A stretch of DNA of 64,000 bases. It comes from Pempheris klunzingeri. Its lineage: Eukaryota; Chordata; Actinopteri; Acropomatiformes; Pempheridae. The stretch lies in assembly GCF_042242105.1 (NCBI RefSeq), contig NC_092019.1, positions 12,396,328 through 12,460,327 on the forward strand, in the 5' to 3' direction. Positions 50,683-62,402 of the stretch are shown in pieces (positions within the stretch are counted from its first letter, which is position 1; the number at the start of each line of letters is the position of its first letter). The notes below the pieces were generated by a model, which worked only from the letters and a program-made list of their open reading frames with translations, ran no database searches and was not told the DNA's origin. The translations under genes were made by a program, and so were the position numbers.

Positions 50683-52234
50683 ACAACATTTCGGTTGTCA
50701 GGTTGTGAAAAATCTCTATTAACTGTGTCGTTATTATCAAGTAACAATGCAGTAAATATGATGTATTCATTGATATTGAGCTACTAAGACTGTAATTATA
50801 AATGTTAATAAGTTGTAAATAAATGGATTTCGGTCCAGATGCTCTTCTACAGATGGTGACCAGTCAAGTGTCACTGGAGTTTTCTGTTTTACAGAAACTA
50901 CTTTTTAAGGGCAACTTACTTGTTTAACCTTCTAGTGTGCTGTTTTTAAGCTCCTTTTATCTTTGATGTTCAAATGTACAAAGTAAATAAACTCAAATGG
51001 TAGTCTCACATGAGGAGAATTACATAAAACATGACACAAATAATTCCATGACACAAATTTCCTGCCAACCGCACCACAAGTATCCTTAGCAGGAGCTTTC
51101 ATTTCACGTGATTTCTAAGAGGAGCACTATTTCTTTGATGCAAACTTCCAGCGTTAAGTGATTGCAGACTGAGAGAGAACCCCCCACTCTCTCTCATCTT
51201 CATCACAGAGCAGAGAGACTCTGAGGAGGAAGGTGATGAGGAGGAGGCAGCGTCTCATCAGAGCCTCTTTTCTCCGAGCTCTCCCCGTGGTTCTCACCTT
51301 TGATCTGATGTGCTGGCAGAAGCAGTGAAGGAGGGATGAAGTCAGAGAGCCGCTGAGGGAAGAGAAAAAGGAGGGTGGGGTATCATTAACAGGAGATTGA
51401 GAGAGTTCCTCAGCCTGACGTCAGAGAGCTAAACCTTGGGCTCTGCTCCGGCCTGCAGTCGTATATCAGAGTTAAATGGGTGCCTCCGCTCAGGGCACAA
51501 CAGGATGTGGCTGAAGAGGAGGAATGAGAGAGGGAAATGGGTTTTTGACACAGTTGAGACACTAACTCTCCACATGCAGCCAAAGATCTGTCTGATCTGC
51601 AGATACAGAGGGAGGATCCCTGATGGATGAATCTGAGACTCACTTCCTTGCCGTTACAGTATTTCACGGAGAGCTGCAGGCGCTACTGAAAACTGGCATT
51701 TTTATTATCTGTTCATAATTGAAATTCCAGCTGAGATCCTGGAAAAGAAATACCAACACATATTGGAAAGCATGCCCATATATCCAGCTCAATTTCGTCT
51801 TGATGTTTCACTCTGAAATGCTTTTTAAAAGTGAGTAAAATCAAAGTATACCCACATGAAGGGTGGAAAAGGGGTGTGCTAAGGGCAAAACGAGGTCAGC
51901 TTGAAGGTCACTTTTTCACTGAGGTGCTTTTCATGTTTAGAGTCAAGGTAGCTGATTGAAGTGAAGCAGATCTGAAGCAGCGGAGCATGTGGAGTCACTG
52001 TGGGTATGACTGGTGTTACCTTCACTCGTTTAAAACACAGACACATCTCAAAGCTTACAGGTTTAAACTGTACAATTAATATCATGTACTCTGATGACCA
52101 ATTAGTACAAAATCCCTCAGTCTCTTTGTGCTTAATTCATGTTATTTCATGGAAAAAAGGTTAGATGAAAAAAAAAAAAAAGACAATTACGTCTTGAGAA
52201 TTAAAGCCACTTAAAACTTGATTTTAAGAATTAT

Positions 52235-52312
52235 ATGTTTAGTTGATTTTTTCTCCACGAGTCAAGTGAATTTCCCCAGTGTTGGATAAATAAAGTCGCT
52301 CTTATCTCTTAT
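52235..52312 (+). mobile_element. Short LINE-like 3' tail
   Basis: GAATTTCCCCAGTGTTGGATAAATAAAGTCGCTCTTATCTCTTAT matches the common fish LINE tail pattern GAATTTCC...GGGATnAATAAAG...TTATCTTAT. Confidence 0.5.
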
Positions 52313-54639
52313 AACATATTTGTGACTTGATGGGGAACAATTAAAGATCAAGTTCAAACAAAAAGAAAACCAGTAACTCAGATAATCTGATTCGTCAGGG
52401 TTGTCTGGGTGTGGTTTTGACTGACATTAGCCTAACAACCTCACGACACTCATCGGATGGTCCTTGTTCAAATATCGCTAATTCCTGGCCCATAAAGGTC
52501 ATAATGTCTTTTCAGCATAAATGTGTGTCCCCGGTGTGCCTAGAGATCACCAAACTCTGAGTAAAGACCGTCTAAATGTGTGTGAAAACAGGCTGTTTAG
52601 ACATGGCCCCCTTATGATGTCATAAGGGTTTCTGTTGATCATGTGACCTCCACCAGCCCTTCAGCAGGCCGGCTGTCCCCTCTAAATGAAAACCTCCTCG
52701 CTGTCTGCCATTGTTTTTTCCTCACTAACGACAGCTACTGGTAACGCAAAGATGTCAAGCTTGCAGACTGTTCTGTTCTTCTAAATTCAAGCATTCAGAC
52801 TGAAGCTGAAAACAGCTGCAGCAGCCATGTCTGCAATGATGAGCATAATGTGTTTTTAGAGCATTGAAGTACGTAAACGTGTTATAGTAGGACCTCCAAA
52901 TACAGGTAGGAACTTTAAAATGAGAAGAATATGGGATCTTCAACCTCCCTGCACCTCCTGTATGTATTTCTGCAAATCACGAAAAAATAGATAAATAACA
53001 CGGGAAAAAATCCCCTTTGGTGCTCAGAAGTATGGCGTTATATTCATTTCCAATTGAACCAGCCCTGGTAAAATCAGTAAGAAGAATACAAACAAGGAAA
53101 TCTCTCACATGAAATAACCAACATTGTCTCTAACTTTTGCAGATTATTCTGTGCACAAAGAAGCTAATTGAAGAAAATATGTTCTCAGGGTCTTTAAGTA
53201 ATCAACTCATGAAAAAAAAAAAAAAAGTTTTCTCCTAAACAGATGCTGTGAAATTTGACTGCTCCAGGTCAATATTATTTTTAAGTAACGCTCCTCAATG
53301 CGACATATAAGGGAAAATGATGGGATAACAGGAGCAGATGGAGGCTCATATCCTCAGGGAGCGTCTGAGTGAGCAAAGCCAATTTTTTTTGCAGGAAATC
53401 TGTGGAGAAACACACCGAAATAAAACATGGAACCACTTCTGTGAAAATTTCATCTTCTCTCCGGTTGCCAGCTTTGTCTCAATGTTCCACTTCTTTATAT
53501 TTCACTCATATTAACAGTTTAAAAAACTGCATGGCATCATTCCTCAGTTTGATGGAAAAGTCTTTTAATCATTTATTTTTGGTTGCATTAAAGCTGTGCG
53601 TTTTTGGACCGCTACATTGCCTTTGAGTCTCAGGTACAAGCGGCCTCTGTTGTTTTTCAAACAAATCACTTTTGAAAGCAACCAATCATCCTCCTTTTCC
53701 GCCCACATCCGCCTCCCCGTTCCCACCATGACAAACAACCCATGGTAATCACCCCCTCTCTCCCTGTTTTGGAGGACGATTGCATTTCACCAGCAGAGAA
53801 CCAGATGACAAACGACCACAAAGAGCGGCCGGAGCAGCAATGCCTTAGGTAGAAAGCAGATGAGGGGAGAACGAGGGGGGCTGACTTGTCTTCACCTGTC
53901 CAAGGTGACCTTTCGTGGACGGGTGTGTGTGATTCACAATCCACATCCAGTGAGAAGTAGGCCGAACGGCGCCACGTAGAAGCAATCTCACACCATCTCA
54001 GCTCCCAGAGCCCAGCAAGGAGCAGGTTGATACGTCTCCACCCGTGGTTCAGAGAGCCTGAAAAGTGTGATGTTATTTCCTGGGCCTATTTCACAGACAG
54101 ACAGACCCTCGCTTATCTGCTCTCGTGGAAGATAAAGACCTCGGAGAGACACATGGTGGCACAGAGGAGATGAGGAGGATCTGGATCTGAGACATGATGT
54201 TAAAGAATCTGCTGAGAAGTGTCTGGCAGCATCACTCCCCATCCTGATCTTTCCTGCTGCGTGATTTTCCCTCATCAGACAAGCTTTTCTGCAAAAATAA
54301 ACATTTATCATGTCTTCTCTCTGGCTGTCCAGCCACTTTGCCTGACTTCAGAGCAGCTTCTTGGCAATTAATGTTACTAATTAGTGTACAACTCCCCAGT
54401 TCTACAGATCTCTCTGCAGACCGGCTGTAAGAGAGACTCGGCTGGCAACCTCATTAGGATGCGAGTACACTGATTTTTAAACTGTCCTCGAGCAAAAATT
54501 TAATTTCTACATGTGTTCATTACCATTTTAATCACTCTCACTTAAAGGTTAACGAGGAGTTAGAGAGGCTAACTTTATACTATTGGAGTAATGAGGATTC
54601 ATTAAATCATATGAGGACAAAACAACATACAGTTTAAAT

Positions 54640-55075
54640 ATGAGCTTTGGGTGAAAGTAACTCAGGCTATTACTCGAGTATGGTGCAGTACGAAAGCTTA
54701 ATTTTGATATACACTCATACTTTATATACCACTCCACTGCATTTCAGAGTTAACTTTACTTTTTAATCAACTACATTTATATGATATCTGGTTCAAACTC
54801 ATACAATTCACTTTATTTGAGGAGAATTATCTGCATAGCATCAGTACTATATTAGAAGCAGTCCTGGCAGTCACATTTTACATTTTTAGATCCAGAGTGA
54901 TCGACTGCAGTATCACAATGCTGACCACATTTTAATATATCAGCAACTACTGTATAGTCCAGCGATGTAATAAAACACTCTGCACTCAACTCACTGTGAT
55001 GATTTTTTTTAACTTTTTAATACTAAGGTACATTATGCTGATAATAAGTCTGTATTTTTACTCAAGAATATTTGA
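54640..55075 (+). repeat. Interspersed repeat family B, long degenerate copy
   Basis: GTGAAAGTAACTCAGGCTATTACTCGAGTATGGTG, ACCACTCCACTGCATTTCAGAGTTAACTTTACTTTTTAATCAACTACATTTAT and AAGTCTGTATTTTTACTCAAGAAT match the internal order of family B. In the lars2-tmem158 gap. Confidence 0.6.
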
Positions 55076-56639
55076 TGGGAAGTCAATTAAGGAGCCATTA
55101 ACAAAGGTTATCTGATAAGTAAATTAAACCTCATATGTAAAATCAGAGAAGTGGCCATTTAAATTCATCCGACACTGAATCTTAGTAATATATGAGCTGA
55201 TTTGCGAAACATTTGGAATATTAGATTCGTCACGTCCATCTCTGTGTCTTATGGTCACTCAGCTCTTTGTGAGCAGGTCCCACTCTGACTAATGTTTCGT
55301 TCAGTTGTGTGAGACATTGTTTTTGATGGACAGGACCTGAACGCAGCATTGTTATTGTTATTTGTGCCTGATCTGATCTCCTGTAATATTCTCAGCACTG
55401 ACACCAAACATGACAATAATAACAATGATGATGTTTTATTGTTATCAACTGAACCAGACCTTATATTTCTTCTGGCGATTATTATTTGTTGCCGTGGTGA
55501 TGAGTCCTGGCTGTGATTGGAGGCATATGACAGGAGAAAGACAGGATTCACCGGGCTCTGGTGTGAAAGGGGAGCCTGGACACTGCGGCTGTGAGGCTGC
55601 ACATACTGAACCCTCAACTTCTAATTAAAGCAGTTTGTCTGTGTGAGCCGGTGGGTCAGACTAATGCTATCTGATCCGGCACAGGGCTACTGAAGGCCAG
55701 CCAGGAGCCGCTAACAGGTCCTCCCTCTGGTTTCCTGAATAAAGAGCCACATTTTGAGAAAATGAATCTTTCATACATTCTCCTTTGGCACAAGAGACTT
55801 TTATCTTAGTCCCATTTGCATTTTTGTCACCAAAGCAATTTACATTTTTATAGCATAATTAATGAACAAGAAAGTCATTTACATTTTCTTGCTCTGTGCA
55901 CCAGAACACGGTCTGAAGCATATCTGATGTAGAGGGACCAGCATTTGGAAACGTGTGGGAGTGTTTTGAGCACCAGAGAGACGTCTGAGTGTGCAAAAAG
56001 AGAACCAAACAACTACATGATTGTTTTAGAGCAAAAGTTGAGTAGAAGACGCTGTCTTAATCAAACGGAGACAAGGGGACGGGGGCTTTCAGGTGCAAAT
56101 TGAGGCCAAAGCGTCTTTCACTTCAGCTCGCCCTCACATCAAATACATGGAGGCAGGCCTCCAGAGCAAATTACACCATTTACACGGCACAGAGGAAAAC
56201 AATTCATACAAGTGGCATTCATATTTCCTCGGCTGCAAAGATGAAAGAGAATAATTCATCACGATTTTGCCTCTGGTCAATGACCCAATTCTGTCAATAG
56301 CTTATTATGTTTTCTGATGTATTATGTAGACATTGTTGCATTATGTAGATTGGTAACAGGCATAATCATTTCCCCATTTAAAGCCATATCTCTCTTTAAA
56401 AAGTGTTTACCAGAAACAACATGCTTACTTACAGCTGAGTGATTGTCGAGTGGGGATTATATATCTTCTCTATCTTTTCTATCGAGTGTGCTGCACAAGA
56501 CCAGGTCAAGAGTACATTTTGTTCAAATTCTGCAAAGATTGTTTCGTATGAAAAGAGGCGGTAGGAAGTGAAATATCAGCTTCGACACCGTAGATCAAAC
56601 AACCACACACAGGCAAACATACATTATTTTATGTGAAAT

Positions 56640-57030
56640 ACATTCTACACTTCTCAAAACCCATTTTTACAGACTTGCTATTATGTGATGTTGTCTTTTT
56701 CACGTCTTTTATGTCTCTTCAATCTGAGTTGGTTTCTATCTTTTACTTTTTCTATTTTTCTAATGTTTTATTATTGCTCTTTATTTGTTTGTATTTATAC
56801 TTGCACTTTTTTAATGTTTTAATGTCTTCTATCTGCTCGCCGCTGTTTTTGTCTTTTCATTCTTGTTTTAAATTCATTTTTAATCCTAGCTTTTGTTTGG
56901 CTTCACTGTTCGGCTCTCTGATGTTATATTGTTCTTTAAGTAACCTGTTTTGCTTTGTCTGTCAATGCACTTTGTAAACTCTGTTTTTAAAGGTGCTACA
57001 CGAATAAAGTTATTATTGTTATTATGTACC
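56640..57030 (+). mobile_element. LINE-like 3' tail / retroposon remnant
   Basis: A T-rich stretch ends AATGCACTTTGTAAACTCTGTTTTTAAAGGTGCTACACGAATAAAGTTATTATTGTTATTATG. This has the layout of the L2-type 3' tails that fish LINEs and SINEs share (CACTTTGT...GTGCTATA.AATAAAGTT). The 114-codon frame here is a by-product of the T-rich sequence. Confidence 0.55.
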
Positions 57031-58380
57031 TGGATATAGAGAGATCTCCAATGCAACAGCACCTAGTAAAATGTAGGTATTAAATAAGACGTCATGATAA
57101 AGTGACGCTGTGCGCGGTCCTGGCCTCTCTCTGTCCTGTTGTCATCTTTAGGAGACAGTGCTGACTGTGAGCACAGTGTGTCAACGCTGGCTCGCAGTGA
57201 CCGCAGCTTTGAAACCCTCCTTGCCAAAATGGATCAGGTGCTCGACCACTAGTCGTAATGCTTAAACTTTTATTAGACCTCCCCAAAATTGAGATTAACT
57301 GCAGCTGTGTCCCCGAGCTGTAATTTTGATCAGATTTGCTGCACCCGAAACACAAAGACAGCAGGGAGGGGACTGGGATGGGCGGTGGGGGCGACTGAGT
57401 CCTCGTCAGTAGCCAGGTGATAAACACTGTGTACAAAACCCCTGCTGCTGGAGCGCGGCGGAGGCACATGTTTATTGATGTGTGTGGCTGCCCCAGAGTG
57501 CACAATATGGCTGAGAGAAACAAACACCAACACGCAGAAAGCTCTCCGAGCAGAGAACAGATGAACAAACAAGCAGATGGATTAGGGACCATTGGGTTTA
57601 TACCTCTCAGTGACGTTTTCATACACCAACTACAAATGAATGAAAATGTACGCTTACCTTGTAGTATTATTGCATTCGTCATTAAATCATTGCTTATATA
57701 TGTGTGTGTATAGAAAACCGCCCAACACAAGGATTGTTTTAATCCAGTAAAGCACCCCAGTGATGCTGGGTAAAGTTAGCCCATTTTTGGGTTGATGCCG
57801 TATTGACCAAGCGATTTTTAGTGTACAGAAAAAAAGAAGTGATGTGAGATGACAATCATGAATCTATCATGCTGAATCCATCATAAAGGCAGTGAGGCTT
57901 TCTATTTTGAACCTTGAGTGTGCTGAATTATGGGCTTTGACATGTCAATCAAAAGTATTTTCTGTTTATATACAGTACATCACCATACAGTAGGTAACCA
58001 TAGTAACTAGTCATGTATACAGCGCACAGAGTTAATTTCAAGACTGATTCTATAATTTTTTCCTGATTTTCAAGGGGAAACATTTTGTCAGAAGCACGTC
58101 ATTGGAGTAGTTAGTTGTTATTGTAGATTGTGTGGAGACAGTATCAGGCTCCTGATCTGGATGTTTTTATCAACGAATGCTCTCAAATGGCAACATTTTC
58201 GCTTCCACATTTGAGACTGTTCTCATATCTCCACTGTTTGTGTGCAGTGTTTTATGTGGAACAAAGTGTGACAAATCTTGACATGAGAGAACAGCACTTT
58301 TGCCTCTTACTCCTGCTGAGGTGCTCTTGAGCAGCACGTCGCTGCTCCAGTGAGCTCAGTGAATCTACTCTGTTTACATG

Positions 58381-58434
58381 AAAGATCAGAAGTTAATCTT
58401 TCCTGCATGGCATGTAGATTAACTTCTGATCTTT
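58381..58434. repeat. Perfect inverted repeat, 19-bp arms
   Basis: Arm AAAGATCAGAAGTTAATCT at 58381-58399 and its exact reverse complement at 58416-58434, with a 16-nt loop. A further 12-bp inverted pair, TCTGTTTACATG at 58369-58380 and CATGTAAACAGA at 58527-58538, lies outside it. Nature unknown: it could be a foldback element or a hairpin RNA. Confidence 0.85.
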
Positions 58435-58675
58435 TTGCTCAGATGAAGTAATATCAGTCAGAGGCACTGAAATCCCATCAAGTTTCTCATCCTACTGTGG
58501 CCTTTGTGGACACCAAAGCTCCATCACATGTAAACAGAAGTTTAGATGATTTACAAATGTGTTAAGCTTTAATTTCAGCATAAAAATACTCAATATCTCT
58601 TTCCTAGTATTGTGCCCATGTCATCTGCCACTTTGGGAGCTTCAGCACCAGACTGGCATCAGCCAGACAAAGAGT

Positions 58676-58687
58676 GGGGGGGGGGGT
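58676..58687. repeat. Poly(G) run
   Basis: About 11 G in a row, about 480 bp upstream of the tmem158 ATG. Confidence 0.85.
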
Positions 58688-58969
58688 TGTGTTCAAATTG
58701 TGTTATTTCCTCTCCTCTCACTGACAAAGTTTAATGGAGCATGTGTATGTTGGGGCTGCTGATTGGAAGATGCGTGTTGGACAGCTCGTCCCTGCGCACT
58801 GGAGGCTCTCCCCTCACCACTCCCCTGTGTTTTCCTGCTCGGCGCTCACACCTGAAGTGGCAGAGGAGGAGTGAAGCTCGGAGCTGCGATGAAGGCAGCG
58901 CGCAGAGCTGCTCAGCCTGCCTCTCCTGTAAAGCGACTGCAGGGAGCGCGTTTGGAGAACAAGTCAGAG

Positions 58970-59040
58970 GGGACATATTAAAAGGGAGGGGGCTGGGATG
59001 CGCGCATGTGACAGGCGTTGGACGTTTCCATTTACAGCAG
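58970..59040 (+). promoter_or_regulatory. tmem158: Possible tmem158 core promoter
   Basis: A TATA-like CATATTAAAAG at 58974-58984 lies in an otherwise GC-rich stretch (58850-59040), about 180 nt upstream of the chosen ATG. Placement and composition fit a core promoter. There is no direct evidence for the start site. Confidence 0.35.
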
Positions 59041-59165
59041 TCGGGCAAAGGAATTGAATCTGGGTGTTTTTGTTTTTTTTAAATCATCTTGAAACATTGC
59101 ACGCCTCCTCCGTCGCCTGCGGATCGTCACAGCACCATGCGAGCAGGAGAGACGCGCCCTGTGCC

Positions 59166-59867
59166 ATGCTGAACGACTCTCCGACTCTCCTGCTGGCTCT
59201 GACCGCGGTGGCCGGACTTCTCCAGCGATGCCAAGGCTGGAGCGACGAAGACCTCCTCCTGCCGCCCATCAACTCCTCCAACAGGTTCCTGGCCAACCTG
59301 GAGGTGGACGTGCGCTTCTCCAAGAGGTCTGTGGAGGAGAGCGAAGCCTCGCCCGACGCCTCCTCCCTGCAGACTCTGTCCCAGTGCAACGTGAGCGTCC
59401 AGAGACTCCAGCCCACCTCTCTGGTGGCCCACTGGGACAGCAGCTTCGGCTTCCAGTGTGATGTGCTCATCTACACCACCAACAACCACGGAAGGGCTTT
59501 TTTCTCCGCTTCTTTCAACAGGGCGATCTCGCCAGTCGTCATCGAGCACCTGGGGGTCACCGGGGGTCAGCAGGAGTTGCGGCTGTGCGTGGGCTGCGGG
59601 ATGTCCCGGTACCGGAGGTTCGGTCAGGGCAGGTCGCGGGGCCAGCAGACCGGGGATCAGGTCGCTTTCTGCTGCGTGGATTTCAGCCTCGACGAGCTGA
59701 AGGGGGACAAAAGTTGGAGGTTGAACAGAAAGCCCATCGAGTCGACACTTGTGGCTTGTTTCATGACTCTGGTCATCATTGTGTGGAGTGTTGCTGCTCT
59801 CATATGGCCAGTGCCCATCATTGCAGGATTTCTGCCTAATGGGATGGAGCAGAGGAGACCCAGATAA
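59166..59867 (+). CDS. tmem158: Transmembrane protein 158 (tmem158; Ras-induced senescence protein 1), single exon
   Basis: 233 residues, intronless as in mammals. I chose the ATG at 59166 (G at -3) over the earlier in-frame ATG at 59064 because it begins directly with a hydrophobic leader, LLLALTAVAGLL (residues 8-19), like the human start. N-glycosylation sequons are NSS at 36 and NVS at 75. Conserved blocks are GFQCDVLIYTTNNHGRAFF (95-113), IEHLG (126-130), CVGCG (141-145) and FCC-DFSLDEL. The stretch LNRKPIESTLVACFMTLVII through WPVPIIAGFLPNGMEQRR is almost identical to human and holds a transmembrane segment at about 194-222. The protein ends RRPR; human TMEM158 continues into an alanine-rich tail and is about 300 residues. 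The family product is a cell-surface glycoprotein induced by activated Ras; its biochemical role is unclear. The neighbour cdcp1 has the same orientation, as in human. Confidence 0.96.
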   Translation: MLNDSPTLLLALTAVAGLLQRCQGWSDEDLLLPPINSSNRFLANLEVDVRFSKRSVEESEASPDASSLQTLSQCNVSVQRLQPTSLVAHWDSSFGFQCDVLIYTTNNHGRAFFSASFNRAISPVVIEHLGVTGGQQELRLCVGCGMSRYRRFGQGRSRGQQTGDQVAFCCVDFSLDELKGDKSWRLNRKPIESTLVACFMTLVIIVWSVAALIWPVPIIAGFLPNGMEQRRPR

Positions 59868-60460
59868 TTGAAATAATCTTTATTATGATTAGCCTGTGCT
59901 GCCTATACTATAATTGTAGCCATTCAACTGTTCACCCGAATGAATGAACTTTTAGAGGACTTTTTGATGAAATACTTTAGTTTTGGGTGTTTTTGACCTT
60001 TATTAGACCTCCTCCTCCTCTTTAGGACGACCAAGGTAAAGTATGATGGATTATTCTAGCCAATAGTAATCTATACTGGGACCAACACCAATGTGTTTTG
60101 TATACCCTTAGCCTTCCTATAGATTATGTCAGCGTAAACTGTGCAAACTTTTCTCTTTAAATAGTGTTTGTATAGTTTTTAATCTTTCTAGAAAGTTTTT
60201 GCCTTATCCCATGTGTAGGACTTTTGCACTGAAAACTGAACTTTAAAGTGTGCCGTCACATATATAACCTATAGTCATGTTCAAAGTAAATGTATTAGTT
60301 TTTTTCCAATACGCTCTGACAAGTAGATGTTGTTTATGACTGACTGAGAGAGGGTTTCAATATTTATATTGTTACATTTATAATGTCCAGTTCAATATAC
60401 GTGCTTATTTGTATCCATGTTCCAGCGGTTTAAATGCAAATAAAATTGATTATAGGCTAT
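59868..60460 (+). other. tmem158: tmem158 3' UTR with poly(A) signal
   Basis: After the TAA stop the sequence becomes AT-rich and non-coding. A canonical AATAAA is at 60439-60444, followed by a GT-containing stretch suitable for cleavage. This gives a 3' UTR of roughly 590 nt. Confidence 0.65.
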
Positions 60461-60529
60461 AGGCCTGTCTCAGATTCTCTCTGACCTGTTCGCTGTAGCT
60501 TAACTCAATTTACTTCTGACTTCTTTCAA

Positions 60530-60745
60530 GCGTACACTCAGTTGTCACTTTATTAGGCACTCCTAGCTGGAACTAATGCAGTCAGATAGTACAGCCCTTC
60601 AGTAAATTCCTCCCATCATGAAGATTACAATGTTCAGCTTTTGTTGAGAGGTGTAGATTCAACTTTATGATCACTTTGGTGGCTGCTGTTTGTGGTGCTG
60701 TTGAACCGTACTGCTTTACACAGAGAGATGTTTCTGTCATTCAGC
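60530..60745 (+). repeat. Interspersed repeat (CACTTTATTAGGCAC type)
   Basis: ACACTCAGTTGTCACTTTATTAGGCACTCCTAGCTGGAACTAATGCAGTC through TTTACACAGAGAGATGTTTCTGTCATTCAGCCTGCCC is a widely distributed teleost repeat. It begins about 85 bp after the tmem158 poly(A) signal. Confidence 0.65.
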
Positions 60746-62129
60746 CTGCCCACATTGATATAAATGTGAGCAGCAAAATAATAGAAAAATAATACAAACA
60801 TCTGTCGGTGTAATGCAATACAATGCCAAGTTGTATTTTAACACTGATGGTGTGCAGAATGTGCCTTTAACTTATGATGCTCGTCTGCATTCATCACTGA
60901 TTATGTTCAGATTTTTATTATGTGGATTATGAACATAACTTAATGCAGCATCTGTTAACACTGCTTGTTTTATTATCTTATAGTACAGAGTATTAACGCC
61001 TGGCAATGTGAGCTAATACAACTTTAATTGTTATTTTCAGATTTCCTTTCCCTTTAAAGTGAAGATATGGAATAATATATCAGTTTGTGACAATTATGCT
61101 CCATAGTGTTAAATTATTGATTCAAAATGAGCAGACTTAAAGTGTTGTAGCTGATTCAGGTGATGCTGCGTTCTTTATTTACTGTTGGGTCGTGTAATTT
61201 ACAGCTATTAATAAAAGTTTATCGTCCTGTAAAAATCTGTATTAACAGAATGTGTCAGGGTGATGTATCTCTCCATCCCTCCTCTATTTTATGCTCAGTG
61301 CAGAAAAGGATTTGGAGAATTATTTCTCAGCTGTCAGAAATGGTCGTTCTGATACTGTAATATTAACATTTCCAGACACATGGTTTGCTTTGGCTCCCAG
61401 AAGTGAAGAAACCTGTCTTTTTTTTTAACCTGTCTAATTTACGATGAGTACATGCCAGTGCTAATGTGTTCTCATATCAGTGGACGTTATACGGCTCTCA
61501 TGGGAGACTTTATCAGCCAGATCATTAAAACAGCTTTTGTTGGCTGAGCTGACTGAACAGTTTGTGATGATGACACATTCAGACGAACTCGGAAAAGCCT
61601 TACAGTACAAATTTTTTGTTAAAAAGCAACCAGCGTGAATGTTGATGTGTTGAAAAGAATACGATTTTAATAGGCAACCCATTGGTCAGTTAGTTCCTGT
61701 GAGGAAAATACATTTAATTTCTACTTTATAACAAACAGACATATAAAGGTAATGTAATCTTGATAATAAAACTAATAAAAATAATAGACATACCTCTGTT
61801 TATAATACAACAGCATTATAAACCCAATAGCACCAAAATTGCAGCCTTTAAATTAAGTTGAATCTCTCTGAAATATTATAACATTAATGAAGGTCTTTTT
61901 TTTTTTTTTTTAGATATTTCTGGTCTGCGTTCATGTTGCTTTAATATGTCACTTTGCTATTAATAGGCTATAATTAAAACATTATTCAGCCTTTTCACAT
62001 TTTACTTGTATTTTTAACTGTAAATAATCATCTTCTCGGTTTTATTTGGCAGAAATAAATGGACCTGAGTGATTTTTAGCAGTTTTTTTTTTTAAGTCAT
62101 CGGTGTTACAAGGCATTAATGAACTTTGT

Positions 62130-62402
62130 ACCTGCCAAGATGGCCGACCTGGCCACGCCCTTACATTACCTGCCGCCTCACACGCCTTTCTGCTGCTGGC
62201 ACACACACGCACACACACACACACACACATACCGGAAGTGGAGGAGTTGTGTCTTATAACAGCTACGACCTGAGCTTCACGTCCGTGAGAGGAAAATGTG
62301 GCGCAGGAAGGTCGCACCTCTGGACGAGAAGCAATGAAATATGCGCAGATGTCCACAGATTTCCCTCAGGATCACAGTTAGAGAGCCACACAGTAGGACA
62401 GC
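62130..62402 (+). promoter_or_regulatory. cdcp1: cdcp1 promoter / 5' leader
   Basis: GCCAAGATGGCCGACC at 62135-62150 is a YY1-type motif, followed by GC-richer sequence and a (CA)15 tract at 62200-62229 before the ATG. This is probably the start region, but the transcription start is not fixed. An open frame through this stretch is mostly CA-repeat translation and is not treated as a gene. Confidence 0.4.
62200..62229. repeat. (CA)n microsatellite in cdcp1 leader
   Basis: 15 CA units with one CG, between the YY1-type motif and the cdcp1 ATG. Confidence 0.93.

Larger units (their letters stand above)
50216..58969. other. lars2-tmem158 intergenic region
   Basis: 8.7 kb between divergent genes. 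Contains the (GT)n at 50339-50367, the 7-bp tandem repeat at 50655-50682, an exon-like minus-strand segment at 51298-51352, repeats at 52235-52312, 54640-55075 and 56640-57030, a G-run at 58676-58687 and the inverted repeat at 58369-58538. The 212-codon minus-strand frame at 57092-57730 is unrecognised. Confidence 0.6.

Noticed and set aside
56633..56977. 114-codon hydrophobic frame
   Set aside because: T-rich LINE-like tail; the Phe/Leu/Ser-rich product reflects base composition.
59064..59165. Upstream in-frame ATG for tmem158
   Set aside because: It would add MFLFFLNHLETLH... before the signal peptide; the ATG at 59166 matches the human layout and has a better context.
59084..59549. Antisense frames over tmem158 (128 and 140 codons)
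   Set aside because: Shadows of the GC-rich tmem158 coding exon.
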